From Prorocentrum cordatum (lineage: Eukaryota; Sar; Dinophyceae; Prorocentrales; Prorocentraceae), in contig CAUYUJ010015266.1 in the NCBI GenBank assembly GCA_963575745.1, positions 253,001-310,000 of the forward strand: a stretch of DNA of 57,000 bases, written 5' to 3'. The stretch's first letter is position 1. Every line of letters begins with the position of its first letter. Shown in pieces: positions 28,689 to 38,085 of the stretch. Both the position numbers and the translations under genes were made by a program. The notes under the pieces were generated by a model, which was not told where the DNA came from, made no database searches, and worked only from the letters and a program-made list of their open reading frames with translations.

Positions 28689-29945
28689 CCATCGGCTTCG
28701 TCTGGCGTGACCCAGACTCACATTTGCTACCGTGCTGCGCCCAGCGGGGCTACCTTTACTTTCACCACGGACACCTGTTACTCTCAGGATCTGGATTTGG
28801 TTGGGAATCAGATTCAGCCGACAATCCCCCTTTTCTTTGGATTCGATCGCCACGCCTTAGATCGTTGGGCTCGGAAGCGTCTGGATAAGATGGAGCCGAA
28901 GCCCATGCTTACCTCGAATGAGAAGAAAGTCAAGCTGCAGAAGAAGCTCGAACAGGAAAAGGAGGACCAAGCAAGGACGGTCGAGTTCAAGAATCAGGGC
29001 CTCAAGGCCAAAGCATCGTCAGGTGCTGACCCTCGCGAATCCAGGGTACTCCCTACTCCGCCCCCAGCACCTGTGCACAGGGGAGACTCTGTGTCTCGGA
29101 GCCGTTCACCGATTGCCAGGAAGATGCAGTACTCAGGTGGGTTCAAGAAACAATTGCAGGGTGGCGAGTCGGGGTCCAAGCCCGAGTCGGATGAGGCCTT
29201 GCCAGAGACGCAGGACTACCGTGAGGAAGCACCTGTCAGACCCTCCCCACCGTCTTCGGGATCTCCAGACTCCAAGAGCTCTACCTCTGGATCTGAAGCG
29301 GAGGTCGACTCGCCTGACCGAAGGTCGCAGCCTGCTCCAAAGAGCTGGGAACAGGACAAGAAACCCTGGATCAGCAAGTTGGGCCCTCCAGTGCTGAAGT
29401 CTCAGTTGGAATACGATCACTCAGGATGCCCAATTTTCGCTCCGAAGGGCGGCACAGACCACACGAGCTCAAGGCGTTACATTATGGCTTTCGTCCCCCA
29501 GCTTACAGGTTTGAACACCTTCAAAGCAAAGGTCGGGGAACACTTCCAAATCATCACAGTTCGTGAGCTTACGCCTTTCATCATTGACAATCAAGGTCCA
29601 CTGGTTTCAGACAGTATTCCAGTCCTGGGAGAGCACGGTTATCTCACTACCAGGGACGTCACGAAGATTCTCTGGCACTTTGGGCTCAATACATTTCGTT
29701 TCAAGGACATTCATTTGTTCAATGCGCGGTTTTATACCAAAGAGGCGTTCATTGGCCCAGAGGTCTGCCCTAAGAAGGAGAGGCTCCACGACAAATCACA
29801 GATCTTTGCTGGCAGCTGCATTGTGGCACTCCTCTTCGTCAAGGATATGTTTGAAGATGTGGGGGATCTTATCACGGTGGAGTCTGGGAATAACGGAGCC
29901 AATGTAAGGTGCCATCTGCTATGCAAACCTCGTTTCCTGATGTGA
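28689..29945 (+). CDS. LINE-like element ORF3, unknown
   Basis: Same frame as ORF1 and ORF2, after a single TAG. Coding-like residues start at once, but the first ATG is 28891 (MEPKPMLTSNEKK). Layout: a Lys/Glu helix, a Ser/Pro-rich disordered stretch with SRSRSPIARK, then a folded-looking C-terminal domain of about 180 residues (YDHSGCPIFAPKGG to HLLCKPRFLM). The plan of helix, linker and compact C-terminal domain resembles ORF1, but no sequence match was seen. Unknown function; a second nucleic-acid-binding protein is one guess. Confidence 0.5.
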   Translation, partial: PSASSGVTQTHICYRAAPSGATFTFTTDTCYSQDLDLVGNQIQPTIPLFFGFDRHALDRWARKRLDKMEPKPMLTSNEKKVKLQKKLEQEKEDQARTVEFKNQGLKAKASSGADPRESRVLPTPPPAPVHRGDSVSRSRSPIARKMQYSGGFKKQLQGGESGSKPESDEALPETQDYREEAPVRPSPPSSGSPDSKSSTSGSEAEVDSPDRRSQPAPKSWEQDKKPWISKLGPPVLKSQLEYDHSGCPIFAPKGGTDHTSSRRYIMAFVPQLTGLNTFKAKVGEHFQIITVRELTPFIIDNQGPLVSDSIPVLGEHGYLTTRDVTKILWHFGLNTFRFKDIHLFNARFYTKEAFIGPEVCPKKERLHDKSQIFAGSCIVALLFVKDMFEDVGDLITVESGNNGANVRCHLLCKPRFLM

Positions 29946-30703
29946 TCGAGGCAGTTCAGAAGATACGGCTAAAGTGTTTCCCCCCCTTTGGGCCCTCAGC
30001 TCTCTTCTTGGTTCAATCTTGGATCAATCTGGGATTACAAGGTTTCAGTGGGACCCCAGGCCATTTCTCTGGGGAGGGGATTAAATCCTGTTCTCCTCAA
30101 CACGTCTGTCAGGGCCAAAGTAGTGGGGTCGATTCTTGCCCTTTGCCCACAGCCTCAATGTGACATATCTCAACTTGGGATTGCTTCGCGCTTAGTTTGG
30201 TCCTTCACTTCAGTTCAAAACGGGCTTGGATGGGATTGTTAATTTCATCACTTTGCCAGGATGATGGCTTTCGGTTCAACCTGGGAATGCTTGGGATTAC
30301 AAGTGCCTCATTGCATGGGGCCTTCAGGTCATTTCTCATGAGCTGGGATTGCATCATGTTCTTCTCAATTCGGTTGTCGGGGCCAAGTGGGGTTGTTTCT
30401 CGCTCTTTGCCCAAGGCCTCGAAGTGACAAGTTTCTACTTGGGGTCGTTTGGTGCTTAGTTTGCTTCTTCACCTCAGTACAAATGGGTCTGGCCTGGGAT
30501 TGTTAATCTCACTTCGTTGGCCAGGACGATGACTGCCGTCCGATCCCTGATAAAGTGCATCTCTTATCTCTGTCTCACCATCTTATGGATCCACATCTAT
30601 CGGTTGTCTTGGTGTCCTGGTGCTTTTCTGTAGTCATTTTGGTTCAATCCGCTTACCTCGTTCTGCTTCAACCCCTTCTCAAGTTATCTGGGAACACACT
30701 CTC
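29946..30703 (+). repeat. Non-coding segment with about 262-bp diverged tandem duplication
   Basis: Copy A about 30028-30265 and copy B about 30290-30530 share, in order, GGGATTACAAG, a TCATTTCTC phrase, GGGGCCAA, TTTGCCC, GCGCTTAGTTT/GTGCTTAGTTT, CTTCAC-TCAGT and GGGATTGTTAAT. No ORF. Confidence 0.75.
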
Positions 30704-31573
30704 ATGCTTGCCCCTCAGAGGGTCGTCAGGCCATGGAATTCAAAGTCTCTCCAGTGTTGTGTCTTTGAGGCGTGGGCATCCGCCTGCCCACGTGCACTGG
30801 CAATCGAAAGTTCCGAGATCGTTCCTGTAAATTCAGGTTCATACAACCCACGGAAATGCGTCACACTCCACATGTATGAGAAGGGGCGCGAATTCGAGAT
30901 ACCTCTCAGGCAGCTATGGAATCTCTTTGAGGAATTTTTCTCAAGTGAGGCATGCAAGAACCTTATTGGGATCGTGGGAATCGCAGTGCGCTCTATGTCT
31001 TTTGTACAGATCAAGACAATGTCATACAAAGGCGCAGTGTTCTACGACAATCGCTGGTCGGACCCTGGGAATTTCATTTACACAGTCTGGTGGAATATTT
31101 GGGGACAAATGGCCAGGTATCTTCAAAGACGACAACCTACCAGGGCCTCGTCTAAGTCCATGGAGGAGCTTCGCTCAGTCGCGGGTCGTGTCACCGATGT
31201 ACAGAGGATGGTCCGAGAGCGGTGGAACAGGGAACCCGACACTTCTCGATGGCTAGAGCTTATTGGAGATTTGATGGAGCTAGGGTTGGGAGCGGGGTAT
31301 GTTGACCCAGATCGGTTCTGGAACATAATTCAGGGGATATCTCCCATCATCTGCTCCATTCGGTCAATTTTGACATTTGCCGATCAACATGGGTCTTTTG
31401 CTAGGACCGGGAAAGACCGTCGCCTTTTTCGCGGCCCATGTGCACCCCACACTCGGAAGTTTGCCGTGGCAATGTTTCACGGAATGCAAGTGCACAAATT
31501 TAATGTTACGGAATCTTCAGAGGTCTGGGTATCTTACCTAATTGCGGCCTCAGAGAACAGGCTCCAATACTAA
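30704..31573 (+). CDS. Downstream ORF4, unknown
   Basis: Frame 2, ATG 30704 (MLAPQRVVRPWNSK), about 289 residues, mixed composition like a folded protein: FEIPLRQLWNLFEEFF, a Trp-rich YDNRWSDPGNFIYTVWW, a MVRERWNREPDTSRWLELIG helix, and a basic RTGKDRRLFRGPC end. No domain recognised. Lies after ORF3 on the same strand with the same base composition, so it may be an accessory ORF of the retroelement. Confidence 0.45.
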   Translation: MLAPQRVVRPWNSKSLQCCVFEAWASACPRALAIESSEIVPVNSGSYNPRKCVTLHMYEKGREFEIPLRQLWNLFEEFFSSEACKNLIGIVGIAVRSMSFVQIKTMSYKGAVFYDNRWSDPGNFIYTVWWNIWGQMARYLQRRQPTRASSKSMEELRSVAGRVTDVQRMVRERWNREPDTSRWLELIGDLMELGLGAGYVDPDRFWNIIQGISPIICSIRSILTFADQHGSFARTGKDRRLFRGPCAPHTRKFAVAMFHGMQVHKFNVTESSEVWVSYLIAASENRLQY

Positions 31574-31898
31574 TGGAGCCGGGGCATTTGACGCCTCACG
31601 GAATTTGCATTTGGGTCTGAATCGAGACCCCTTTGGGATCTCCTCTCTCTTCCTTTGCCTACCACCTAGTGGATTGGCTGACACCAGGAGATGTCACTTG
31701 TGCGATTCTATCTGGGACCCGCCCGATCCATTCGATCTTAGGGATACCGTGGCTTCGCAACAATCCTTCCTTCCTCAGGATGCCTCTGTGTTTTGGGCCT
31801 CGGCGTCTGTTTTCCTCTCTTGAGGTTTGGGGGGATGGGCCCCCTTCTCTCCCCATGCCTCCTGTCGGCTCCTGCAGTCTCGGGCTCAAGCTTTCGGT

Positions 31899-32225
31899 AT
31901 GTTACATCCCACGGCTTCGGACCCTCACGTTATCTTTCAGGGGAAGCTTTGCAGGTCTAAACGCAAAGTCTGCTTCCTGTCTAAACGAGATCTTGAGGCA
32001 CTTTCATACTGCTCTACGCTGCTATTCCAAAGGGTGGTCAAGTTGCCGGCTCGGTTTCTTATACCGTCGGGCCTTGGTGGTCCTCATTTCACATATGACT
32101 GGTGCAAAATCCCGCTTTTCAAAGCTTGTCGGGACAGCGGCTATAATGGTCTGTATGTCAACGTTCGGGGTCCCGATGAAAGGGTTCGTAGAGTTCCTTG
32201 GAAAGAATTGGTTGCTGGTCAGTAG
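31899..32225 (+). CDS. Downstream ORF5, unknown
   Basis: Frame 3; first ATG 31899 (MLHPTASDPHVIFQGK), 108 residues, though open further up. Contains CRSKRKVCFLSKRDLEALSY and FTYDWCKIPLFKAC. The overlapping frame-1 ORF is long but of poorer composition until 32230. No family recognised; could be an exon. Confidence 0.35.
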   Translation: MLHPTASDPHVIFQGKLCRSKRKVCFLSKRDLEALSYCSTLLFQRVVKLPARFLIPSGLGGPHFTYDWCKIPLFKACRDSGYNGLYVNVRGPDERVRRVPWKELVAGQ

Positions 32226-32292
32226 CCGTTTCGCCTCAAATCCTGACGGGAGCTCTTGTCTGAGACGGCTGGGAAACATCCAACTCCAGGGG

Positions 32293-32538
32293 ATGGCTAA
32301 ACGCAGCCTCCCAGTCAAGCTCGCCGCCAAGAAGCGTCTCAAGTGGACACACGGATCGGGCGGAATGTGGAACTACTGTGAAGAGGACAAAGTCTACACC
32401 AAAGTATGGTATACGGAGTACTTTGACACGTGGTTCGATCCAGATTCGGGCTGGCCTCACCCAGTTGTATGGTACCTGTCCGACTACTGGTGGGACGGAG
32501 ATTTCTTCGTGGAAAAGTGGCGTTGGAAGTACCCGTGA
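32293..32538 (+). CDS. Downstream ORF6, small basic Trp/Tyr-rich protein
   Basis: Frame 1, ATG 32293 (MAKRSLPVKLAAKKRLKW), 81 residues. A basic N-terminus is followed by an aromatic acidic half (YCEEDKVYTKVWYTEYFD, PVVWYLSDYWWDGDFF). Residues upstream in this frame (31633-32290) look non-coding. Unknown function. Confidence 0.4.
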   Translation: MAKRSLPVKLAAKKRLKWTHGSGGMWNYCEEDKVYTKVWYTEYFDTWFDPDSGWPHPVVWYLSDYWWDGDFFVEKWRWKYP

Positions 32539-33290
32539 AGGCCATTCCTGGGACTCCCTCAGACTGAATCTCCTGGCGTCTGCGGTGCATGGGCCTGCGG
32601 CTTTTGGAGGACTCTCAGTCTCTCTCAATCTCTCTTGCATGTACTTCTACGATGTTGGTTGGCAAAATACAAAAGGTTATAAACATTTCCAGCCATCTTG
32701 CGTTCTCCATACCTGTTTGAATTCAACCATATTCCATATTTCTTGACATGCCTGGTGTGGGTTCTCACGGTTGGGATCTCATTCTGCTTTGACAGTTCAT
32801 CTTGTATGTCTCCGTATCTTCTGGGTTCATTGCGTGCTTGGGACATTCAGTTTATCTTTCAGATTCTCTTTCAGTACATATATCCGTCTTGACTGCTACT
32901 CATGTTCAATGAGTTTCATGGGACTTAATGGAAGTTTTCTGCACTTCTTACTTACTTTAGACCTTGGGACCATGTGCTCTCAAGGTTGGCTCCAATTGTT
33001 ACTCAAGACCTTGTTAATCAATTTGGGCAACTCTTTCATTATCTTACATTATGTTTCTCATGTTTCTCATCTTCATTCAACACAAGAGAGACCTTGTGGT
33101 GGGATTCATTTGGGATATTGGACAGTCTGTCATGCATAATTTCTTTCAGTATCATGGGTTTCAATCCTGGGCTGGGCTTCACCTTTCCTTTGCTTCTTTC
33201 CTCTCCCGCCTCTCCTCCCGTTTCCCTCTTTCTCTACCGTGCGCACTTGGCGTATTGGTGGCTTCTCAGGTTTGTGTTTTGGGAGGACCG
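32539..33290 (+). other. Probable 3' untranslated part of the LINE-like element
   Basis: T-rich sequence without a credible ORF, running to the TCATCATC microsatellite. Confidence 0.4.
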
Positions 33291-33299
33291 ACCTTTCAA

Positions 33300-33960
33300 G
33301 GCGCTTCATCATCATCATCATCATCCTCCTCCTCCCCCTCCTCCTCCTCCTCCCCATCGCCCCCCTCTTCCTCCGCGTGCTCCTTGTCCTGCTCCTCCTC
33401 ATGCTCCTCCTCCTACTCCTCCTCATCCTCGTTGTCGTTCAATCGTGGTCGTCACGGTGGCAGCCGCCCTCTCCTGCACCGCGCGCGCAGATGACGGCGC
33501 AGGCGACGGCTTCGACGGCGACGACGGCGACGGCGGGAACGAGGAGGAGGCATGATGAGAATGAAGAGGGTGAGAATGACACGGAGTAAGAATGAGGAGA
33601 ATGATGATGATGAGGAGGAGAATGAGGATGAGGAAGAGGAGGCAGAGGTGGAGGAGGAGGCGGGGGAAGATGAGGAGGGTGATGAGGCGGAGGAGAAGGA
33701 GGATGAGGAGGAGGAGGCGGCGGCGGAGGAGGAGGAGGAGGAGGAGGAGGATAAAGGTAGGAGGGGGAGGATGAGGATGAGGGGGAGGATGGGCCTTCCC
33801 CGCCTCCTCCTCCTCCTCACCCCCCCACCTCCCCCTCAGAATCCTCCCCCCTCTCCTTCTCCTTGTCCTCCTTCTCCCGCGCATCCTCCTCTCATCCCAC
33901 TTCCCCTTATTCTCGCTCACGCCACGCTCATGCATCACTTATCAACATGGTCCAGCGCAG
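33300..33960. repeat. Triplet-repeat block, pyrimidine then purine
   Basis: (TCATCC/TCC)n from 33305 to 33430, a short mixed part, then (GAGGAT/GGA)n to about 33780 and pyrimidine again. Poly-Glu, poly-Pro and Ser-rich ORFs here are products of the triplets. Confidence 0.85.
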
Positions 33961-34067
33961 CCGCGGTCAGCGCAGCCAAGCAGACAAGCCAATTCTAGGC
34001 GCAACGTCGACCACGAGCGAGATGGAGACCCTCGAAGCTTACTCTAAACATGAGCTCAAACCCTTGG

Positions 34068-34365
34068 TGTCGTATGTCAGAATCTCACATGCGACAAATC
34101 TGTCGCATGTCAGAACCTTACATGCGACAAATCTGTCGTATGTTAGAATCATACGACAACGTTGTCGTATGTAAGAATCGTACATACGACATCTCGCTCT
34201 TATAGATATCATAAGGATTATATTAACACATCCGTGGTGTGTTAGAATCCTACATACGACAACGGTGTCGTATGTCAGAATCTTACATGCGACAACTTTG
34301 TCGTATGTTAGAATCTTACATACGACAACTGCGTCGCATGTTAGAATCTTACATACGACAACCCC
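34068..34365. repeat. Array of 33-bp hairpin units
   Basis: TGTCGTATGT and its inverse ACATACGACA flank a 9-nt TAGAATCTT-type loop; units start at 34068, 34101, 34134, 34163, (34237), 34266, 34299 and 34332. Spacing 33 bp except around an AT-rich centre at 34200-34230. Variants such as TGTCGCATGT with ACATGCGACA keep pairing. Confidence 0.9.
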
Positions 34366-34414
34366 CGCCATAATGTATCATGCCCGACGGAGGAGAGGCA
34401 GCGCGCGGTCTAGA

Positions 34415-34613
34415 ATGGACTCCACGCCTGCTGCCGCGCTGGTGGCGGCACGGGCGCTCGAGGCGCAATGCGACAGCGGCGGCTTCGGCGCCGCTTTGGT
34501 AGTGGTGTCTGGCGCTACTGATCAGCGGCGAACAGCCGCCTCCGCCCAGATGTCGGGCGGAGGAACACATTCCATATCCAGTTATTGGCCCTCATCCTTC
34601 CCCCTCGTCCTTG
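34415..34613 (+). CDS. Possible first exon, unknown gene
   Basis: ATG 34415 (MDSTPAAALVAARALEA) opens a 66-codon stretch that ends at a good splice donor, TTG/GTAAGAAC (34614). Downstream exons were not found, and the 3' end overlaps the end of the GYD-repeat gene on the other strand. Confidence 0.25.
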
Positions 34614-35829
34614 GTAAGAACCGTTGAAGGAGGCGCTAGATCTGTATTGTTTTCCTCCACCCAGATGCGCCAGTGCGTTCGCTTGCTCCACCTGGCGTAG
34701 TCGGCCTTGCCGCGGTCCGACATCAGGTCCTGCAGCCCGTCCAGCTGCTCCTTGGTGGCAAGGGCCTTCGCCAGCCTGATGTGGCGCCCGCCGCGGGACT
34801 TCTCCTCGCGCCAGCCCTTGCCGCCGTCGTAGCCTTTATCGCCCTTGCCGCCGTCGTGGCCCTTGCCACTGTCGATGCCCTTGCCACTGTCGTAGCCTGT
34901 ATCGCCACGGTCGTAGCTTGGATCACCGCCGTAGCCCGTGTCACCGTCGTAGCCCTTGCCGACGTCGTAGCCCTTGCGATCGTAGCCCTTGTCGCCCTTG
35001 CGGTCGTAGTCACGGCTGTCGTAGCCACTGTTGCCGTAGTTGTCGTAGCCACGGTTGTCGTAGCCACTGCTGTCGTATCCGCGGTTGTCGTAGCCACGGT
35101 TGTTGTAACCACGGTTGTCGTAGCCACGCTGGTAGTTGCCACTCTTGTCGTAGCCCTTGCTGTCGTAGCCACTCTTGTCGTAGCCCTTGCTGTCGTAGCC
35201 CTTGTGTCGTAGCCCTTGCGAGCCCCGTAGCGCCTGCGGTCGTACCACCTGTTGTCGTAGTCATCGTCGTCGCGGTCGTACCACGAGCTGTGGTGGTCAT
35301 ACCACTTGGAGCTGTACGGGTCGTAGCGGCGGTCGTAGCCCTTGTCGCCCTTGCCACCGTCGTAGCCCACGTCGCCCCTGTCACCGTGGTAGCCTTTGTC
35401 GCGGCCCTTGTCGATGTCGTAGCCTTCGCCGCTGCCCTTGCCATCGTCGTGGCCCTTGTCGAAGCCCTTGCTCGAGCTGCCTTTGCCACCGCCGTAGCCC
35501 TTGCCACCGTCGATGATGCCCTTGCCACCGTCGTAGCTGGCGTAGTCGTAGCCCGTGTCGTCGCCATCGCCGTCGTCCATGAACTCCTGCAGGCCCTGGA
35601 ACGAGTTCAACTCGGGATCCAGCGCGGGCGCCAACTCGAGATCATCGAGCAAGCCGTCGGCCACGCGCGAGCGATCGTACTTCGCCAAGACCTTCGCCGT
35701 CGGCGGCGTGCTTGGCGGCCGAGGGGCCACCTTGCTGGTGGGCTGCAAGACCGCGGCCGCCGCGCGCCGCCGCTGGCTGAGATCCTCCGCCGCCTCCAGG
35801 AGCAGCGTCACCGCGGTCTCGTCCGCCAT
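34592..35829 (-). CDS. Gly-Tyr-Asp-Lys repeat protein B, with one-base frameshift
   Basis: Read from ATG 35829 (MADETAVTLLLEAAEDL). An N-terminal helical part (to FQGLQEFMDDGDGDD) precedes some 230 residues of GYDxGKG/GYDNRG low-complexity repeats, then a conserved tail, RLAKALATKEQLDGLQDLMS with DRGKADYARWSKRTHWRIW. A base is missing near 35204, where CTTGTGTCG replaces the recurring CTTGCTGTCG; adding one base gives 413 codons including the stop. Tyr/Gly/charged repeats of this kind are common in condensate-forming RNA-binding proteins; that role is inference. Paralogue of the divergent gene at 36503. A longer start at 36015 is open but is only CAG/CTG repeat. Confidence 0.6.
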
Positions 35830-36045
35830 GGTGCTGCTGGTTGCACTGGTGATGCTGCTGCGGGTGGTGCTGCTGGTTGCACTGGTGGCGCTGCTGCAGC
35901 TGGTGCTGCTGCGCGTGGAGCTGCTGGATGCACTGGTGGTGCTGATGCAGCTGGTGCTGCTGCGCGCGGAGCGCTGGTAGCTGCTGCGCGTGGAGCGCTG
36001 CAGCTGGTCGCGCACTGTCGCGACCCAAGCAACGCTCGGGCCTAA
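35830..36045 (-). repeat. CTGCTG-rich repeat upstream of gene B
   Basis: Repeated GTGCTGCTG and CACTGGTGGTGCTG words; encodes Ser/Thr or Gln/His runs depending on frame. Could be 5' leader. Confidence 0.6.
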
Positions 36046-36450
36046 ACGGCGGTGGCAACGGAGGAGGATGAGGTCGGGGAGGGGTATTCACATCATAGCG
36101 TAGCATTGCATGGCATACCATAACCAACATCATGGTTCGCGGTACTGAGTTCATTGTGAGGTCGTGTGATGCTGAGTTAATTGTGAGGCTGTCTCGAGCG
36201 AACGCAGACGACGATGTTAACGCATCTCATTTTCAAGTTCACATCCCCAAGTAGACTCTGAAACAACGCATGCATTGCTGCATGCACCCATGAGTGCACA
36301 GCGCGAAACGATTCGCGACGCAGCCACGCCCCCTCACCCGAATCGCCCCCTCACCTGAATCGCACCCCCCCCCCCCCCTCCCCCCATTTGCGCGCGCTGC
36401 TGTTTCTGGACCGAGGCCCCCTGGAGGGCCCCTTTCTCCTCCCAGGGGGG
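36046..36450. other. Divergent spacer between the two GYD-repeat genes
   Basis: No ORF accepted; contains a C13-type run near 36365 and is the only place for promoters of both genes. No TATA-like box was recognised. Confidence 0.4.
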
Positions 36451-36502
36451 CGTGGCCGCGCGCGGGTGGCCGCGCGCGCCGCCCGCGCCGCCATGGCGCG
36501 CC

Positions 36503-37804
36503 ATGAGCGCCTCCGCGGAGGCGCTGAGCCGCCTGCAAGAGGACTGCTGGGGTGAGAGCCACAGGAGAAGGATGAAGGGGGATGAGGAGGACGAGGAGGA
36601 AGACGAGGATGATGAGGAGGAAGAGGAGGAGGAGGAGGAGGAGGATAGGAGGAGGAGGAGGAGGGGGAGGAGGAGGAGGAGGAGGAGGAGGAGGAGGAGG
36701 AGGAGGAGGGAGGTCGGCGGATTTTCGCCCTCCATACAGGAGCTCCAGCGGGAGCGGCGGCTGACAGATAGGCTGCTCGACGTCACCGAGCTCTTGATTA
36801 AGGGGCTACGACAACAGTGGCGATGGCAACAGGGCTACGACAAAGGCTACGACAAGGGCTACGACAAAGGCTACGACAAGGGCTACGACAAAGGCTACGA
36901 CAAGGGCTACGACACGGGCTACGACAGCGATGGCAAGGGCTACGACGACGGTGGCAAGGGTTACGACGATGGCAAGGGCAAGGGCTACGACGGTGGCAAG
37001 GGCAAGGGCTACGACAGTGGCAAGGGCCGCGAGAATGACGGCAGCGGCAAGGGCCGCGACAAAGACGGCGACAGCGGCAAGGGCCACACCAGGCTGGCGA
37101 AGGAGCAGCGTGACGGGCTGCAGGACATGATGTCGGACAGCGGCAAGGCCGACGACAAGGGCGACGGTGGCACGGGCAGCGCCAAGGGCAGCTCGAGCAA
37201 GGGCTTCGACAAAGGCTACGACGGCGGCAAGGGCAGCGACAAAGGCTACGACCCGTACGGCAGCTCGAGCAAGGGCTACGACACGGTCTACGACACGGGC
37301 TACGTCAATGGCTACGACAAGGGCTACGACAAGGGCTACGAAAAGGGCTACGACGATGGCAAGGGTGCTGATGGCATCGGTCGCGGCTGTACAAGCTACG
37401 ACGGTGGCACGGGCATCGACGACGAGGCCATGGGCTACTACGACGGTGGCAAGGGCTACGATGGTAGCAAGGGCAGCACCGACGGTGACAAGGTCTACGA
37501 CGGTGGCCAGGGCTACGACGATGGCGAGGGCTACAACGGTGGCAAGAGCATTAACGACGGTGGTAAGGGCAAGGCGACGGCCCTCGACAGCGGCGGGGGC
37601 TACGATGGCGGCAAGGGCTCCGACGAGGGCAAGGGCGACATGAACGGTCATGGCCTGCTCGACGACACGGACCACGACGGATGCATGAGCATGGGCAGGG
37701 ACGCCGATGTGCCGAACAGCGGCATGCGCGACGATGGCCCCCCGCATCTTGAACTGAGTTCTGTTACTGAGTCCCCGCCGCCAGCGGGGCCAGATTCGGA
37801 TTGA
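36503..37804 (+). CDS. Gly-Tyr-Asp-Lys repeat protein A
   Basis: ATG 36503 (MSASAEALSRLQEDCWGE); ATG 36452 is also open. After a Glu/Arg run encoded by a (GAG)n microsatellite (36590-36715, possibly an intron, though no phase-consistent splice pair was found) comes ELQRERRLTDRLLDVTELL, then GYDKGYDKGYD repeats in eight near-perfect copies, more degenerate GYDDGKG units, and the module RLAKEQRDGLQDMMSDSGKA, matching the tail of gene B. GSSSKGFDKGYDGGKG is also shared with B. In A the module lies mid-protein and GYD repeats continue after it. Ends with an acidic, Met/His-containing tail. Function unknown; low-complexity scaffold likely. Confidence 0.65.
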   Translation: MSASAEALSRLQEDCWGESHRRRMKGDEEDEEEDEDDEEEEEEEEEEDRRRRRRGRRRRRRRRRRRRRREVGGFSPSIQELQRERRLTDRLLDVTELLIKGLRQQWRWQQGYDKGYDKGYDKGYDKGYDKGYDKGYDTGYDSDGKGYDDGGKGYDDGKGKGYDGGKGKGYDSGKGRENDGSGKGRDKDGDSGKGHTRLAKEQRDGLQDMMSDSGKADDKGDGGTGSAKGSSSKGFDKGYDGGKGSDKGYDPYGSSSKGYDTVYDTGYVNGYDKGYDKGYEKGYDDGKGADGIGRGCTSYDGGTGIDDEAMGYYDGGKGYDGSKGSTDGDKVYDGGQGYDDGEGYNGGKSINDGGKGKATALDSGGGYDGGKGSDEGKGDMNGHGLLDDTDHDGCMSMGRDADVPNSGMRDDGPPHLELSSVTESPPPAGPDSD

Positions 37805-37929
37805 GCACGCGAGGCAAAAATAGAATAGAGATTGGAGGGAGAGGGAAGGGGAGGTGGGAAGGCGAAGAGGGAGTGGAGCTACTGGAAGCTAAGCGTCGTC
37901 TGGCGCATCTCCCGTCGGCGAGTGAAAAC

Positions 37930-38085
37930 AGAGGGCGGCCCATCACCTGGTGGCGAACCATCGCCTGGCGAACCATCACCTGGCGGCGAACCATCGCCTG
38001 GCGAACCATCGCCTGGTGGCGAGCCATCGCCTGGTGGCGAGCCATCGCCTGGTGGCGAGCCATCGCCTGCTGCGACTGGCGGGTC
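37930..38085 (+). repeat. GGCGAACCATCGCCTG tandem repeat
   Basis: About ten copies of 12- and 15-bp units; encodes GGEPSPG forward or GDGSPPGDG reversed. It abuts the last exon of the gene at 38084. Confidence 0.85.

Larger units (their letters stand above)
24500..33290 (+). mobile_element. Large LINE-like non-LTR retroelement with up to six ORFs
   Basis: A block of lower GC than its surroundings, starting with short TGGGATATC repeats (24520-24570) and ending near the TCATCATCC microsatellite at 33300. It contains an RNA-binding-like ORF1, an endonuclease/reverse-transcriptase ORF2, and ORF3 in one frame, a 0.76-kb non-coding segment with an internal duplication, then three ORFs in other frames and about 750 bp of untranslated sequence. 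Borders are approximate; no target-site duplication could be found by eye. Whether ORFs 4-6 belong to the element is inference from shared composition and orientation. Confidence 0.65.

Noticed and set aside
33552-33998. Poly-Glu ORF (148 residues)
   Set aside because: Translated (GAG)n microsatellite.
34068-34365. CRISPR-like array
   Set aside because: The regular 33-bp repeats have no unique spacers, each unit is itself a hairpin, and the setting is eukaryotic.
34918-36045. 375-residue plus-strand ORF of CRRSPC repeats
   Set aside because: Shadow of GYD-repeat gene B; the other strand has the conserved module and better composition.
36552-36739. GT-AG intron around the (GAG)n tract of GYD-repeat gene A
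   Set aside because: Ends look right (GGTGAGAG, CCATACAG) but removal breaks codon phase with the upstream frame.
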